Below, piece by piece: positions 6,585 to 14,917 of a stretch of DNA of 22,153 nt (positions within the stretch are counted from its first letter, which is position 1; every line of letters begins with the position of its first letter). The position numbers were made by a program, and so were the translations under genes. The notes under the pieces are model-generated. The model saw nothing but the letters and a program-made list of their open reading frames with translations. It made no database searches and was not told the DNA's origin. Source of the stretch: an uncultured Clostridia bacterium (GTDB taxonomy: Bacteria; Bacillota; Clostridia; Christensenellales; CAG-314); contig CAKRAM010000067.1 of assembly GCA_934294965.1 (NCBI GenBank), positions 1 through 22,153 of the forward strand, in the 5' to 3' direction.

Positions 6585-8069
6585 TTACTTGATGTTGAAC
6601 CAATGGCCGAACAAGCGATACGTGAAGATGTTTTCGTTGGGCCAATCGTTATTGCCTGTGGACACCACCACGCCTATTTTGGAGGAATCCGTAATATAGC
6701 CGAGCGGGCTGCGCACCATTCCCGGGTTGTGGTTGCGGTTCCAGCCGGTATCGTCGGGACCGACATAACCTACGACGTTCCACTTGTAGGCAGCGCCTTG
6801 AAGAACGGAACAAACCGCTTCGGTATCGTCCACACCGTCCACATACGCCAACACGCTGTGGCTGTTTACCAACGTTTTTGTTACGTCTTCCGGCAGTTTG
6901 TCGTTGGTTACGCCGATAACGTACAAACGCTTTGTAACGGGATCGAAAGCAAAATCGGCAATACCGACGTTGCACTTGATTCCGCGAGAATTGACAATTC
7001 CGTTGTGACTGAGGCTTGTTGTAAACTTGACAACGGGGTGGTCTATATCCGACAAATCCAGTCTGCGAACACCCGTTCCGCGCTTTGTGGAGGAATAGAA
7101 AAGCAGCACTTCGCCTTTGCCGTCTACGCTTATTAGCGACGGCATGCCCGTTCCCCAGTATATTTGCGACGTGCCTTGACGACGTTCGTATTCCGCCTGT
7201 TCGGTGGCTTGATTGCCGTCGTCGTACCAAGGAACAATCGGGTTTACGCTATCCACCTTTACCCAAGGTCCGCCCACGTCTTTGGCAACGGCAAGCCCTG
7301 TTTCGTTTTTCTGGTAGTCTTCCGTTGTGCATCCGAGATACGCCATAAGGTATTTGTAGGTTTGACCGCCCATTTTGAACTCGCCTTTGATTACGGCAGG
7401 ATCGCAGGTGTGACGTCCGTCCCAAGTGCCTTCGGTGGGGGCAAGCACGATTTTTTCCTCCGAGAACAGCCATTTGCCGTCCGACTGCAACGTTCCCGTA
7501 CGGTAGCCGATGTGGTCCATGATTACACCGCTATCCTTGTTGGTGCAGTACCAAATGTGCATAACGGTGTTGCCGTCGCTGTCCGTTTCCGTCAAAATTG
7601 CCGGGCAGTAGTTAAACTTTTTGGTGTCGGAGATGTCATCGCCGAACAAAACGCTTTGGAAGTCCACCGCTTTTGTTCTGCTCTCGTCGTCGGCTTTTTT
7701 TGCCAGCGTTACGAAAATTTCCGTTCCGTCGTCGTCAAAAGTTGTGAGTAGCACGTCGCCGATGATGCGGTACGTGTACGTTTTACCCTCAAAACTTTCC
7801 GTCACCACTTCGCCATTGACGCTGTACGTGCCGTTTCTCGTTTGCAACATGTTTAGATAGTTGACAACTACGCTGACGGTGCCGTCTTTGGAAAAATCCA
7901 CGTTGTACAACATAAAGTCGTCGGTCACGTCCTCGCCGCCATAGGCGGCAGTCTCCAGCACGTAACTAGCCTCAAACGTTTCGCCGTTCTCGACAGGCTT
8001 ACACGCTGCCAAAACGGATAAAATCAGCACAACGACGATAAAAATACTTAATAATTGTTTTTTGTTCAT
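6585..8069 (-). CDS. lipoprotein with GH43-like propeller domain, paralogue 1
   Basis: This 494-residue protein starts with a lipoprotein signal peptide; lipobox LAAC places the lipidated Cys at residue 23. Residues about 35-125 form a small beta domain with a GTYSV turn, similar to lipocalin-like N-terminal modules. Residues about 135-490 look like a five-bladed beta-propeller of the GH43/GH62/GH117 kind. Visible elements are YCPAIL, MHIWYC, RHTCDPAVIKGEF (219-231), YLMAYLGC, GLAVAKDVGGPW, GMPSLIS, DFAFDP and NRNHNPGM. The CDP at 222-224 may carry the acidic base typical of these folds. It probably acts on the cell surface as a glycosidase or glycan-binding protein. Two paralogues lie just upstream in the operon. 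Its ribosome binding site is a weak GAAGG preceded by an unusual foldable leader (8086-8147). Confidence 0.75.
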   Translation of the reverse strand: MNKKQLLSIFIVVVLILSVLAACKPVENGETFEASYVLETAAYGGEDVTDDFMLYNVDFSKDGTVSVVVNYLNMLQTRNGTYSVNGEVVTESFEGKTYTYRIIGDVLLTTFDDDGTEIFVTLAKKADDESRTKAVDFQSVLFGDDISDTKKFNYCPAILTETDSDGNTVMHIWYCTNKDSGVIMDHIGYRTGTLQSDGKWLFSEEKIVLAPTEGTWDGRHTCDPAVIKGEFKMGGQTYKYLMAYLGCTTEDYQKNETGLAVAKDVGGPWVKVDSVNPIVPWYDDGNQATEQAEYERRQGTSQIYWGTGMPSLISVDGKGEVLLFYSSTKRGTGVRRLDLSDIDHPVVKFTTSLSHNGIVNSRGIKCNVGIADFAFDPVTKRLYVIGVTNDKLPEDVTKTLVNSHSVLAYVDGVDDTEAVCSVLQGAAYKWNVVGYVGPDDTGWNRNHNPGMVRSPLGYITDSSKIGVVVSTGNNDWPNENIFTYRLFGHWFNIK

Positions 8070-8085
8070 TGTTAAACCTTCGTTT

Positions 8086-8147
8086 GGAGCAACTCTGTGG
8101 CAAGCCGACAGGCAAACCGCATTGCTCCGTTAGTTTTGTTGCCACAG
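8086..8147 (-). promoter_or_regulatory. possible pseudoknot in the leader of the last lipoprotein gene
   Basis: On the minus strand, CTGTGGCAA (8147-8139) is complementary to TTGCCACAG (8103-8095), and GGAGCAA (8128-8122) is complementary to TTGCTCC (8092-8086). The two stems interleave, as in an H-type pseudoknot or a pair of competing hairpins. They end 4 nt before the GAAGG ribosome binding site of the 8069 start. The rest of the gap (8148-8219) holds a weaker 6-bp stem, GCCTTG/CAAGGC. No known riboswitch was recognised. Confidence 0.4.
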
Positions 8148-8219
8148 TTATCTTCCTGCGGCAACGATTAGTTTTACCGTTCGCCTTGTTACACTACTGC
8201 AAGCAAGGCTCTTGTCACG

Positions 8220-9836
8220 TTACAGTTCGATGGTTATGCCGTGAATACGATACGTGTGCAGCGCGGGCCATTGTCCGCCATGACTCCAATCGGGAAAATC
8301 TTCCGGAGTTTTGCTCATCGTGTACAAAACGGCAAGGCGAGTGCTATCGGTAAGTTGACCGTAAGCATCGGTAAGCAAGCCGGCATTGTGGTTGCGTTTG
8401 AAACCGGTCATTGCCTCATTAAGCGTGCCTGCCATCGTCCAAGTGTAGTTGTAGTCCTCAAAAATGCGATCGGCAACGCCTTTACCCTCGCCCAAGTCTA
8501 CATAGAATACGGAGTTTGTGCCTGCAATCCAGTTGATTCCGTTGCCCGTAGGATAGGGGAAATCTTCCTTTATGCAGTACAATCTGTTGCGTTGTGCGTC
8601 ATAGGCAAAGTCCGCATTGTTGATTACGTCCTGTCCGCCGCTTGCGTTGGTTATACCCTTGTTGGAAACCATAAGTTTATTAAGTCTGACAGGGGTTTGA
8701 ATATTGCCAAAATCCCACAGTTCCGCAACTGTGAACGTACCCGTAGGCACACCTGCGGAATAGAACAAAATAACTTTGCCGTTTTTGTCCGCGCTGATAA
8801 GCGACGGTTGTCCGTATCCCCAAGAGGAGTTGGCGGCAATTTCACTGTTGGCGGAGGAATCGGTGCGGCTGAGGGAATAGTCGGCATAGAAGTCGGCAAT
8901 CGGGTTATCCCCGTATTTTACCCACGGTCCTTCGGGACTTTTTGCAAAAGCAACACCCACTTCGTTTTTAGTGTTGTTGCTGGTTAAGCAGCCCAAAAAC
9001 GCCATCATGTAGTTGTAGGTTTCCGTGCCGTTTTTGAACACGCCCTTGACCACGGTAGGATCGCACACGTGACGACTGTCCCACTGTCCACTTGTGCCGT
9101 GTTCCAAAACCAGTTGCTTGTCGCCAAAGGTCCAACGTCCGTCGTCGTGAAGCGTTCCTTTGCGGTATGCCACATGGTCGGTAACGTTGCCGTCGTCCTT
9201 GTTGGAGCAGTACCATACGTGCATTGTACGGTCTTCGATGATTGCCGTAGGACAGTAGTTATAGAAGTTCTTTTCGATGTCGTCGCCGAACAATTCGTCA
9301 GAGAAATTCACTTGGCCTTTGTCTTGTGAGAACGCAAACAGGCTGTTTTTGTCGTAGTTCATAACAACGCTCTTTCGGTTGATTTTGCCTTGATAGGTAA
9401 GGTAAGAATAGTTGCCGTCGGTTGTAAACGCATAGGTTTTTAGTCCTATTTTCACCGTTACGGTGCCGTTTTCCGCCGTGTAAGTGCCTTGAGAAAGTTC
9501 GGTGCCGCTCAGTGTTATTTGGTACCAATCCGCCTTGCCTTCGTAAAGGTGAATGGCGTTTGTCAAAAACGTATCGGTTACGTTTATGCCGGATATAGTT
9601 TTAAGTTTCAACGTGTACCAACCCTGCTCGCTTGCCGGCTCTGCGTGTCCGCCGCATTTGTCCGCGCAGGCGCTGTCCGTGCAGGTTTGATCGGTGCATT
9701 TGCCGCAAGTCGGACAAACGTGCTCACACTCGTGCTTGGACGGCTCGGGCGTGGGAACAATCGGGTTACATGCCGCTATAATCGGCAACAAAAGCACCGC
9801 TAGCAGCACTATTGCGATAATTTTGATTTGTTTCAT
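8220..9836 (-). CDS. lipoprotein with Cys-rich linker and GH43-like propeller domain, paralogue 2
   Basis: This 538-residue protein has a lipobox (IIAAC, Cys 23). A Cys-rich stretch at residues 35-64 holds seven Cys and flanking His residues, including CPTCGK and CADKCGGH. It may bind zinc or form a rigid spacer. A small beta domain (about 72-165) and a propeller domain (about 175-535) follow. The propeller shares RHVCDPTVVKG (255-265), YMMAFLGC, GPWVKYGDNPI, GQPSLIS, ADFAYD and KRNHNAGL with paralogue 1, and the candidate CDP is at 258-260. The start at 9836 is chosen because MKQIKII begins a normal signal peptide and GGAGG lies 12 nt upstream. An in-frame start at 9866 would add ten atypical residues. 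A surface glycoside-active or glycan-binding role is inferred. Confidence 0.75.
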   Translation of the reverse strand: MKQIKIIAIVLLAVLLLPIIAACNPIVPTPEPSKHECEHVCPTCGKCTDQTCTDSACADKCGGHAEPASEQGWYTLKLKTISGINVTDTFLTNAIHLYEGKADWYQITLSGTELSQGTYTAENGTVTVKIGLKTYAFTTDGNYSYLTYQGKINRKSVVMNYDKNSLFAFSQDKGQVNFSDELFGDDIEKNFYNYCPTAIIEDRTMHVWYCSNKDDGNVTDHVAYRKGTLHDDGRWTFGDKQLVLEHGTSGQWDSRHVCDPTVVKGVFKNGTETYNYMMAFLGCLTSNNTKNEVGVAFAKSPEGPWVKYGDNPIADFYADYSLSRTDSSANSEIAANSSWGYGQPSLISADKNGKVILFYSAGVPTGTFTVAELWDFGNIQTPVRLNKLMVSNKGITNASGGQDVINNADFAYDAQRNRLYCIKEDFPYPTGNGINWIAGTNSVFYVDLGEGKGVADRIFEDYNYTWTMAGTLNEAMTGFKRNHNAGLLTDAYGQLTDSTRLAVLYTMSKTPEDFPDWSHGGQWPALHTYRIHGITIEL

Positions 9837-9870
9837 TTGATAAAGTTGCCTCCGTGATATTGGCAATTTT

Positions 9871-9898
9871 TCAAAACGGGGCTGTGAAGACAGCCCCG
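9871..9898 (-). terminator. intercistronic hairpin between lipoproteins 3 and 2
   Basis: A GC-rich 9-bp stem, cggggctgt (9877-9885) with acagccccg (9890-9898), has a 4-nt loop. On the minus strand it is followed by TTTTGAAAAATT. It could terminate part of the transcripts or protect the upstream message. The Shine-Dalgarno sequence of the next gene lies shortly downstream. Confidence 0.55.
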
Positions 9899-9926
9899 AA
9901 TTTGATTTACTTATTTCGTGAAGTTG

Positions 9927-11252
9927 TTACTCCGCAACGTACGTTACAGTCATCAATTTTTGAGAATACAAATAGTCAGGGTTAACGTCTGCCGTGTCGC
10001 AAATATTGTACACTATTTCCACGTTGCCTGCAAGAATATGGCCGTAAGCATCGGAAACGATACATGCGCTGTAGGCTCTTTCCGAACCGTTGTCTAGGTC
10101 GATTGTATCCCACAATTGAAGGCTCTTCCAACCTGTACCGATTTCGATTGTGTACAGTTGGTTTTCGTCAATTTCGGCAAGTTCTATTCTGTCGGCAAAC
10201 TTGGGAGTCGTGCCTGCGGAAGGAGAATAGTCCTTGACGGCGACAAACTTTTTGTTTGCTGCGTCGTAAGCAAAGTCGGCATTGGGGAACATAAGTTCGG
10301 CATCGCCGCCGCTGAGGTTACCGTTGGTGAGAACCATTGCTTTTTGTCCGCTGATTGCACCCAGGTCGGCAAGATTTGCATCCAAGAAGTACGCAAAGTG
10401 ACCGTATGCATCGGCGTAGGTGTAGAAAATACGGATGCCGCTGGTTTTGTTGTAGTTTACAACAGAAGGTGCGTAGCAACCCATTGACGTTGCGCCGTAT
10501 TGCGCTTTGTCAAACGCGATTACGGGCGCGCCGAGTTTCGTCCAAGTTCCGAGAGGATCTTTTGCCACAGCAAGACCGATTTGGAAAGCGCAGTCTTCGG
10601 CGTCGTTGGTTGCGCAGTAAGCGATAAGCCAATTGTAGGTTTCGCCGCCCATTGCAAACGTGCCTTTTGTGATGCTTGCCGAGCCGATGTAGGTATCCCA
10701 TTCGTTATCCGCGCCGCCTTCGACAGCCACCGTTGCGTCGCCGTAGTGCCAACCTTCTTCCAGTTTGACACCCTTGCGAATTTCGATGCGGTTGTAGTTT
10801 TCGGCTGTGGTTTCGTTTGCCGTATACACGATATAGCGAGTGTTTTCGTCCTCTTGAACGATGTCCGCATTTGTGATGTAGTAGCCCGGTGTGGGTTCAG
10901 GCAATCCGATTGTAGGTTTAGGATCTTCGGATTTGGTGTAGGTTACGGATGCGGAATAGTCGCTATCGGTGTATTCCGTGCCATCGCCCACTGCCTTTAC
11001 CACAATGCTTTGTCCGTTTGTCAAAGTTACGGACGTTGTGTTGATTACGGTTTCTTTGCCGCCGTCGATTTTGTAAGCATAGGCGGTTGCGTTTTGAATT
11101 GCCTTCCAGGTTGCCGTTCCGTTTTCGTCTACGGAAACAACAGGGGTTGCAAGTTTTGTTGCTTGGGGTTTATCCTCTTTGCATGCCGCAAAAATAGACA
11201 AAGCCATTATTACAATCAATGCAACAGCAAAAATTTTGGTAAATTTCTTCAT
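9927..11252 (-). CDS. lipoprotein with FN3-like and GH43-like propeller domains, divergent paralogue 3
   Basis: This 441-residue protein has a lipobox FAAC with Cys 24. Residues about 34-106 form a fibronectin-III or Ig-like beta domain (LATPVVSVDENGTATWKAI and on). After a Pro-rich linker, residues about 120-440 match the propeller of the two neighbouring lipoproteins through EWDTYIGSASITKGTF (184-199), YNWLIAYC, GLAVAKDPLGTW, APSVVNY, NADFAYDA and SDAYGHI. The HxCDP motif of the paralogues is replaced by YIGSAS, so a catalytic acid may be lost and a binding role is plausible. AGGAGG lies 8 nt upstream, inside the end of the preceding gene, whose stop is only 3 nt from this ATG. This is the best-expressed candidate of the three, since the hairpin at 9871 follows it. 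Confidence 0.72.
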   Translation of the reverse strand: MKKFTKIFAVALIVIMALSIFAACKEDKPQATKLATPVVSVDENGTATWKAIQNATAYAYKIDGGKETVINTTSVTLTNGQSIVVKAVGDGTEYTDSDYSASVTYTKSEDPKPTIGLPEPTPGYYITNADIVQEDENTRYIVYTANETTAENYNRIEIRKGVKLEEGWHYGDATVAVEGGADNEWDTYIGSASITKGTFAMGGETYNWLIAYCATNDAEDCAFQIGLAVAKDPLGTWTKLGAPVIAFDKAQYGATSMGCYAPSVVNYNKTSGIRIFYTYADAYGHFAYFLDANLADLGAISGQKAMVLTNGNLSGGDAELMFPNADFAYDAANKKFVAVKDYSPSAGTTPKFADRIELAEIDENQLYTIEIGTGWKSLQLWDTIDLDNGSERAYSACIVSDAYGHILAGNVEIVYNICDTADVNPDYLYSQKLMTVTYVAE

Positions 11253-11255
11253 AGA

Positions 11256-13934
11256 TTAGTCCTCCTGTATGGTCGGAAGGTCCATAAGAGTGGGTACCGA
11301 CTTTGCCGTTTCTGTTTCGGCTATAACGCCCGAAACGAAGGACGGAGTTGTTGTGTACGAACCGAACTTGTTAAGGCTGAACGACTTATCCTTGTAGGTG
11401 GGAGCGTGTACGGTGATTGCCAAATAGCTTACCCATGCGTCGGAGTTGAACACGTTGTTTTCGTCAATGAACAAGTTGCGAGCCATTGCGCCTTGATCGT
11501 TTACCGACCATTGTGCTTGGTTGAACGCCGTGAAGGGAACAAATACCCAGCCTTCAAAGCCTACGGGGAGCGTTGCGCAAGGACGAGTCATATAAATGGT
11601 TTGTTTGCCTGTTTTTACATCGTAAAGAACAAAGCGGTTGCCTTGTTTGATGTTGAAACGAGCGTTGTGTCCTTTTCCGGAATTTGTGTATTCGTTGTTA
11701 CAAATGTCGATTTCCAAGTTGAAGGATACTTCCACGTCGCTGTCGTTGCGCGCCCAGAATGTGATACCCTTTGCGTTTTTGAGTTTCCACTTGATGCCGT
11801 CGGCAATTGTGGTTGCCGTGTATTGGTCGCCTGTGGGGTTTGCGCCGGTGGCGGTGAGACGTACGGCGTCGTCGCCGTAACTGTCCTTTACCATTTCGGC
11901 AGTACCCAAACTGCCGCCGCTCCAAATTGAAAACGAACCTGCGGTTTTGCCGGTTGCCAGCCAATTGAGCGCAACCGCACCGTATTGTGTGCGATCCACT
12001 TTGTTTGCGCGTATCGTGCAGCGATTTGCTTCGTTATCGCTTGTTGCCGTGATTTGAGCAAGTTTGTTGCCTGCGCTTACATCCAGCAATTTGTGGTACA
12101 CGGCATCTTCGCCGAGAACGCCGGTATAGTAGCCGACTTCGCCGATCATAATTTCAAAGTTCCAGTTATATTTGGAGTTGGTTGTGAAAATAAGTTGTTG
12201 CACTGCCGCAAGCGTTTTGTTTGCATCACTGCCGAATTGCCAACCCATTTCGTTGAAGTTGATAAGAAGTGCGCCGCTACCCGTAACGACGCTTGCGTCG
12301 TATTGATATTGGCTTGCAACTCTAACGCTGCCGTCTTCGGCAATCATGTAACTCTTTGTGCGATCGTGTCCCGCAATGGAGTAGCGAGCGTCTTTGTTTT
12401 GTACCGCATAGGTGATGCCGGGAGAGCCTGCCATTGCGTTATACTGAACTACCAGCCAAGTTGCTTCGGTCAAATCCGTGGGAGTGTCGAAGTTGACTTT
12501 TAAGGTTTGCCAGTTATCTGCCGCGTCGCCTGCTGCCGTGCCTGCCCAAATTACCGCGTTGTTAAACGCTTTTTCACCTTTTACAAAAGGATATTCCACA
12601 TTTTCCGGAACGGCGTTTACGTCCTTAACTTCGGACGGGAACACCACTGTGGAAGCGGCAACATAGTAACTATCCTTCTTTTCGCCTGCGGACAAATCCA
12701 ACAAGGACGTGTAGATGGAGCCGTTTTGACCGGGTTCTCCGACGTAGTAACCTACATCGCCGACAACCAATTCGAATCCGAAATTATACTTGGCGTTGGT
12801 TTCGAAGAAGATAGAAGCCATCTTGTCGATGGTTCTGGTGCTTGCGTCCGACCAGCCTACCCAAGACAGGCTTGTCATGGGAACAAGCAGCATGCCTTCA
12901 GTGCCTTCCGTCAATGTGATGGAAGAATACTTGATGTTGATGTCGGTGCTCTTTCCGTCGCTTGTTACGAGTTTTGCGCCGCCGTCTTTATCCACATACG
13001 TTCCGTATCTTCCGTTACCTTGACTGATTGCTCCGAAGGTGAAACCGAAGTTGCCCTTGACGAGTTTGATTTGAACCGCAAGGTACGTTGCCTTGGTAAG
13101 GTCGGTGACACTGTACTTGGGCTGGAAGAATTGATAACTGTCTTCCGTCGTTTGAGCGGTTTGTCCTTTCCAAGTGGGAGCGTTTGCAAACGCTTCTTCG
13201 CCAACGCGGAAGGGATAAACATCGGCTTTGTATTCCGGGAAGGTGACGGGGTTGACCGCTGCATTGCCGGTGTAGTACTTGCTTTGGTCGCAACCTGCGG
13301 ACAAATCTACAAGTTTGGTAAATTTGCCTTCGGAGGGTTCACCTTTGTAGTAGCCGATTTCGCCTATGGAAACGCTGAAGTTGTAGTTAAACTGTGCGTT
13401 TGTTGTGATGTAGAAACAGTAGATTTCGTTAGACGAGCTGTTCCAACGCCACTTCATAGAAGCTTTGGGCATAAGCAACGTGCCGCTTACGTTTGCGCCG
13501 ACGTTGATTGCGCCGTATAACGTGGACAGTTCCGTAAGAGTGCCGTTTTCGGCTACAAAGTAGAACTTGCTGCCGTCAAATTCGGCGTTGTCGTAACGTC
13601 CGCTGTTGGCAGGGTTGATGCCGCCTACCGTAAGACCGGGGTTTCCGACGGTTTTGATTTGAACTGCCAAATAGTCAAATTCGTCCAAGCTGAGGTTTTT
13701 GCCAAACTTAACTTGGTAGAATTGCCACGGATCACCCATTGTTTTGTAGGTTTCCTCGTCCGCCGCGCCTTGCCAAGTGGGTGCGTACTTAAACGCGTCG
13801 TCCCCCTTGGCGAAGGGATACTCGATTGTGTCCGTCGCGGTGACGGCAAATGCTGTAAATCCGAGGGTTGCCACGGACAACGTAAGCACTACCGCAAGCA
13901 CGATGACAAGCAATCTTTTACTTGTTGAAGTCAT
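11256..13934 (-). CDS. large secreted protein with three tandem copies of a ~200-residue domain
   Basis: I do not recognise a named family. The 892-residue product begins with a Sec signal peptide (about residues 6-32, ending near AFA) without a lipobox. Three homologous units follow, at about 38-225, 239-425 and 447-632. Each opens with YPFxxGxxAFxxAxxWxG, has a central YLAVQ/WLVVQ strand and ends with YNFxFxxxxGxxGYYxG and LLDxSAG. A different C-terminal domain (about 640-870) has beta-sandwich-like strands including GITFWARNDSDVEVSFNLEI. The pattern suggests tandem carbohydrate-binding jelly-rolls, which is inference. No LPXTG, SLH or C-terminal membrane anchor is seen. ATG 13934 is chosen for its AAGGAGG 9 nt upstream. 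It lies between nucleoside hydrolase and three surface lipoproteins, so a glycan-capturing role fits. Confidence 0.75.
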   Translation of the reverse strand: MTSTSKRLLVIVLAVVLTLSVATLGFTAFAVTATDTIEYPFAKGDDAFKYAPTWQGAADEETYKTMGDPWQFYQVKFGKNLSLDEFDYLAVQIKTVGNPGLTVGGINPANSGRYDNAEFDGSKFYFVAENGTLTELSTLYGAINVGANVSGTLLMPKASMKWRWNSSSNEIYCFYITTNAQFNYNFSVSIGEIGYYKGEPSEGKFTKLVDLSAGCDQSKYYTGNAAVNPVTFPEYKADVYPFRVGEEAFANAPTWKGQTAQTTEDSYQFFQPKYSVTDLTKATYLAVQIKLVKGNFGFTFGAISQGNGRYGTYVDKDGGAKLVTSDGKSTDINIKYSSITLTEGTEGMLLVPMTSLSWVGWSDASTRTIDKMASIFFETNAKYNFGFELVVGDVGYYVGEPGQNGSIYTSLLDLSAGEKKDSYYVAASTVVFPSEVKDVNAVPENVEYPFVKGEKAFNNAVIWAGTAAGDAADNWQTLKVNFDTPTDLTEATWLVVQYNAMAGSPGITYAVQNKDARYSIAGHDRTKSYMIAEDGSVRVASQYQYDASVVTGSGALLINFNEMGWQFGSDANKTLAAVQQLIFTTNSKYNWNFEIMIGEVGYYTGVLGEDAVYHKLLDVSAGNKLAQITATSDNEANRCTIRANKVDRTQYGAVALNWLATGKTAGSFSIWSGGSLGTAEMVKDSYGDDAVRLTATGANPTGDQYTATTIADGIKWKLKNAKGITFWARNDSDVEVSFNLEIDICNNEYTNSGKGHNARFNIKQGNRFVLYDVKTGKQTIYMTRPCATLPVGFEGWVFVPFTAFNQAQWSVNDQGAMARNLFIDENNVFNSDAWVSYLAITVHAPTYKDKSFSLNKFGSYTTTPSFVSGVIAETETAKSVPTLMDLPTIQED

Positions 13935-14011
13935 AGAAACGTTCCTCCTTACTGTATTTTTCAATTTTTCACCTTTTACGGTGTAGGGCACAAAAGGTTT
14001 TTGTATGCGCG

Positions 14012-14917
14012 CTAGTTGTTGAGCATTTTTTTGCGAATTATGCCATAGAATTTGTTCTTGTCGACGCTTGTTGCAACGTTAATCGGCGCAAAGCCGTCTT
14101 TTGCCACGTCGGAAGTTTCTATCGCGCCTTTGTTTTGACCGCTTGTTACAACGCGGCAATACTTGGTTTGGAAGTTACACACGGATTGGTCTATCAGCGT
14201 TGCGACTGCAAGCGGATCGTGCATAACGCTTTTTTGGAAGTGGAACGTATCGAACCACTTGTCCATCCAACTTACGATAAGTTTGTTAAAAGGCCTGTTG
14301 CTTGCGCGAAAATCGTCAAGCAGTTGTTCATCCAGCACGCATTGAAGCGTTACATCCAGCCCGGTTGCGTACACATCGATACCGCTTTCGTAAACTTTTT
14401 TTGTTGCAACGGGATCGCACAAAATGTTCCACTCCGGAGCAAAGTTTCCGAACCAACCGCCCATCATCACCACTTTTTTGATTTTTTGGGCAATGCCGGG
14501 TTGAAGTTCCAACGCACGAGCAAGATTTGTCATTGCGCCGATTGTGACAACCACCGCTTCGCCGGGGTTGCTTTCGACAAAATCCACTATTGCCTGTGCT
14601 GCATTGCTTTTTACGTCGTAGCCAACCATGCTTTCGTCGTACTGGCAGGGCAATGTTTTTGTCATATCGCCGCCGTTATCGTGCGCAAAAGGCGGAATTA
14701 CTCCGTCCATGGGCAGGGATTCGCCTGCGTACACGGGAACGTTTGCCCCCAGTACGTCCAGCAGTTTTGCACATTGACGCGCGCGGCACAACGTGTTACG
14801 AAAAACCGTCGTCACCGCCGCCACGTCAAGTTCTTTGCTTAAAACGGCCAATGCCAAAGCAAAAGCGTCGTCGATATCGTCGCCGATATCGGTATCTAAC
14901 AAAATTTTGTAGTTCAT
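14012..14917 (-). CDS. nucleoside hydrolase (IUNH family)
   Basis: The 301-residue protein has the calcium-binding DTDIGDDIDDAFAL block at its N-terminus. It also has VTIGAMTNLARAL (phosphate/ribose loop region), MMGGW, EWNILCDP and a C-terminal HDPLAVA. All of these are hallmarks of inosine-uridine preferring N-ribohydrolases. These enzymes split the N-glycosidic bond of ribonucleosides to ribose and base. No signal peptide is present, so it acts in the cytoplasm on imported substrate. Its ATG overlaps the stop of the binding-protein gene as TGATG, with GAGGAT just upstream, a sign of coupled translation and a shared substrate. Ribokinase heads the same operon and would use the ribose. The DDIDD variant of the metal motif and CDP occur in a divergent subgroup, so the true substrate could be another ribofuranoside. 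Confidence 0.9.
   Translation of the reverse strand: MNYKILLDTDIGDDIDDAFALALAVLSKELDVAAVTTVFRNTLCRARQCAKLLDVLGANVPVYAGESLPMDGVIPPFAHDNGGDMTKTLPCQYDESMVGYDVKSNAAQAIVDFVESNPGEAVVVTIGAMTNLARALELQPGIAQKIKKVVMMGGWFGNFAPEWNILCDPVATKKVYESGIDVYATGLDVTLQCVLDEQLLDDFRASNRPFNKLIVSWMDKWFDTFHFQKSVMHDPLAVATLIDQSVCNFQTKYCRVVTSGQNKGAIETSDVAKDGFAPINVATSVDKNKFYGIIRKKMLNN

Noticed and set aside
10500..11930. 476-codon plus-strand frame antisense to two surface-protein genes
   Set aside because: Long antisense frames are common opposite genes of this composition. It has no start context or domain, and the opposite strand encodes convincing proteins.
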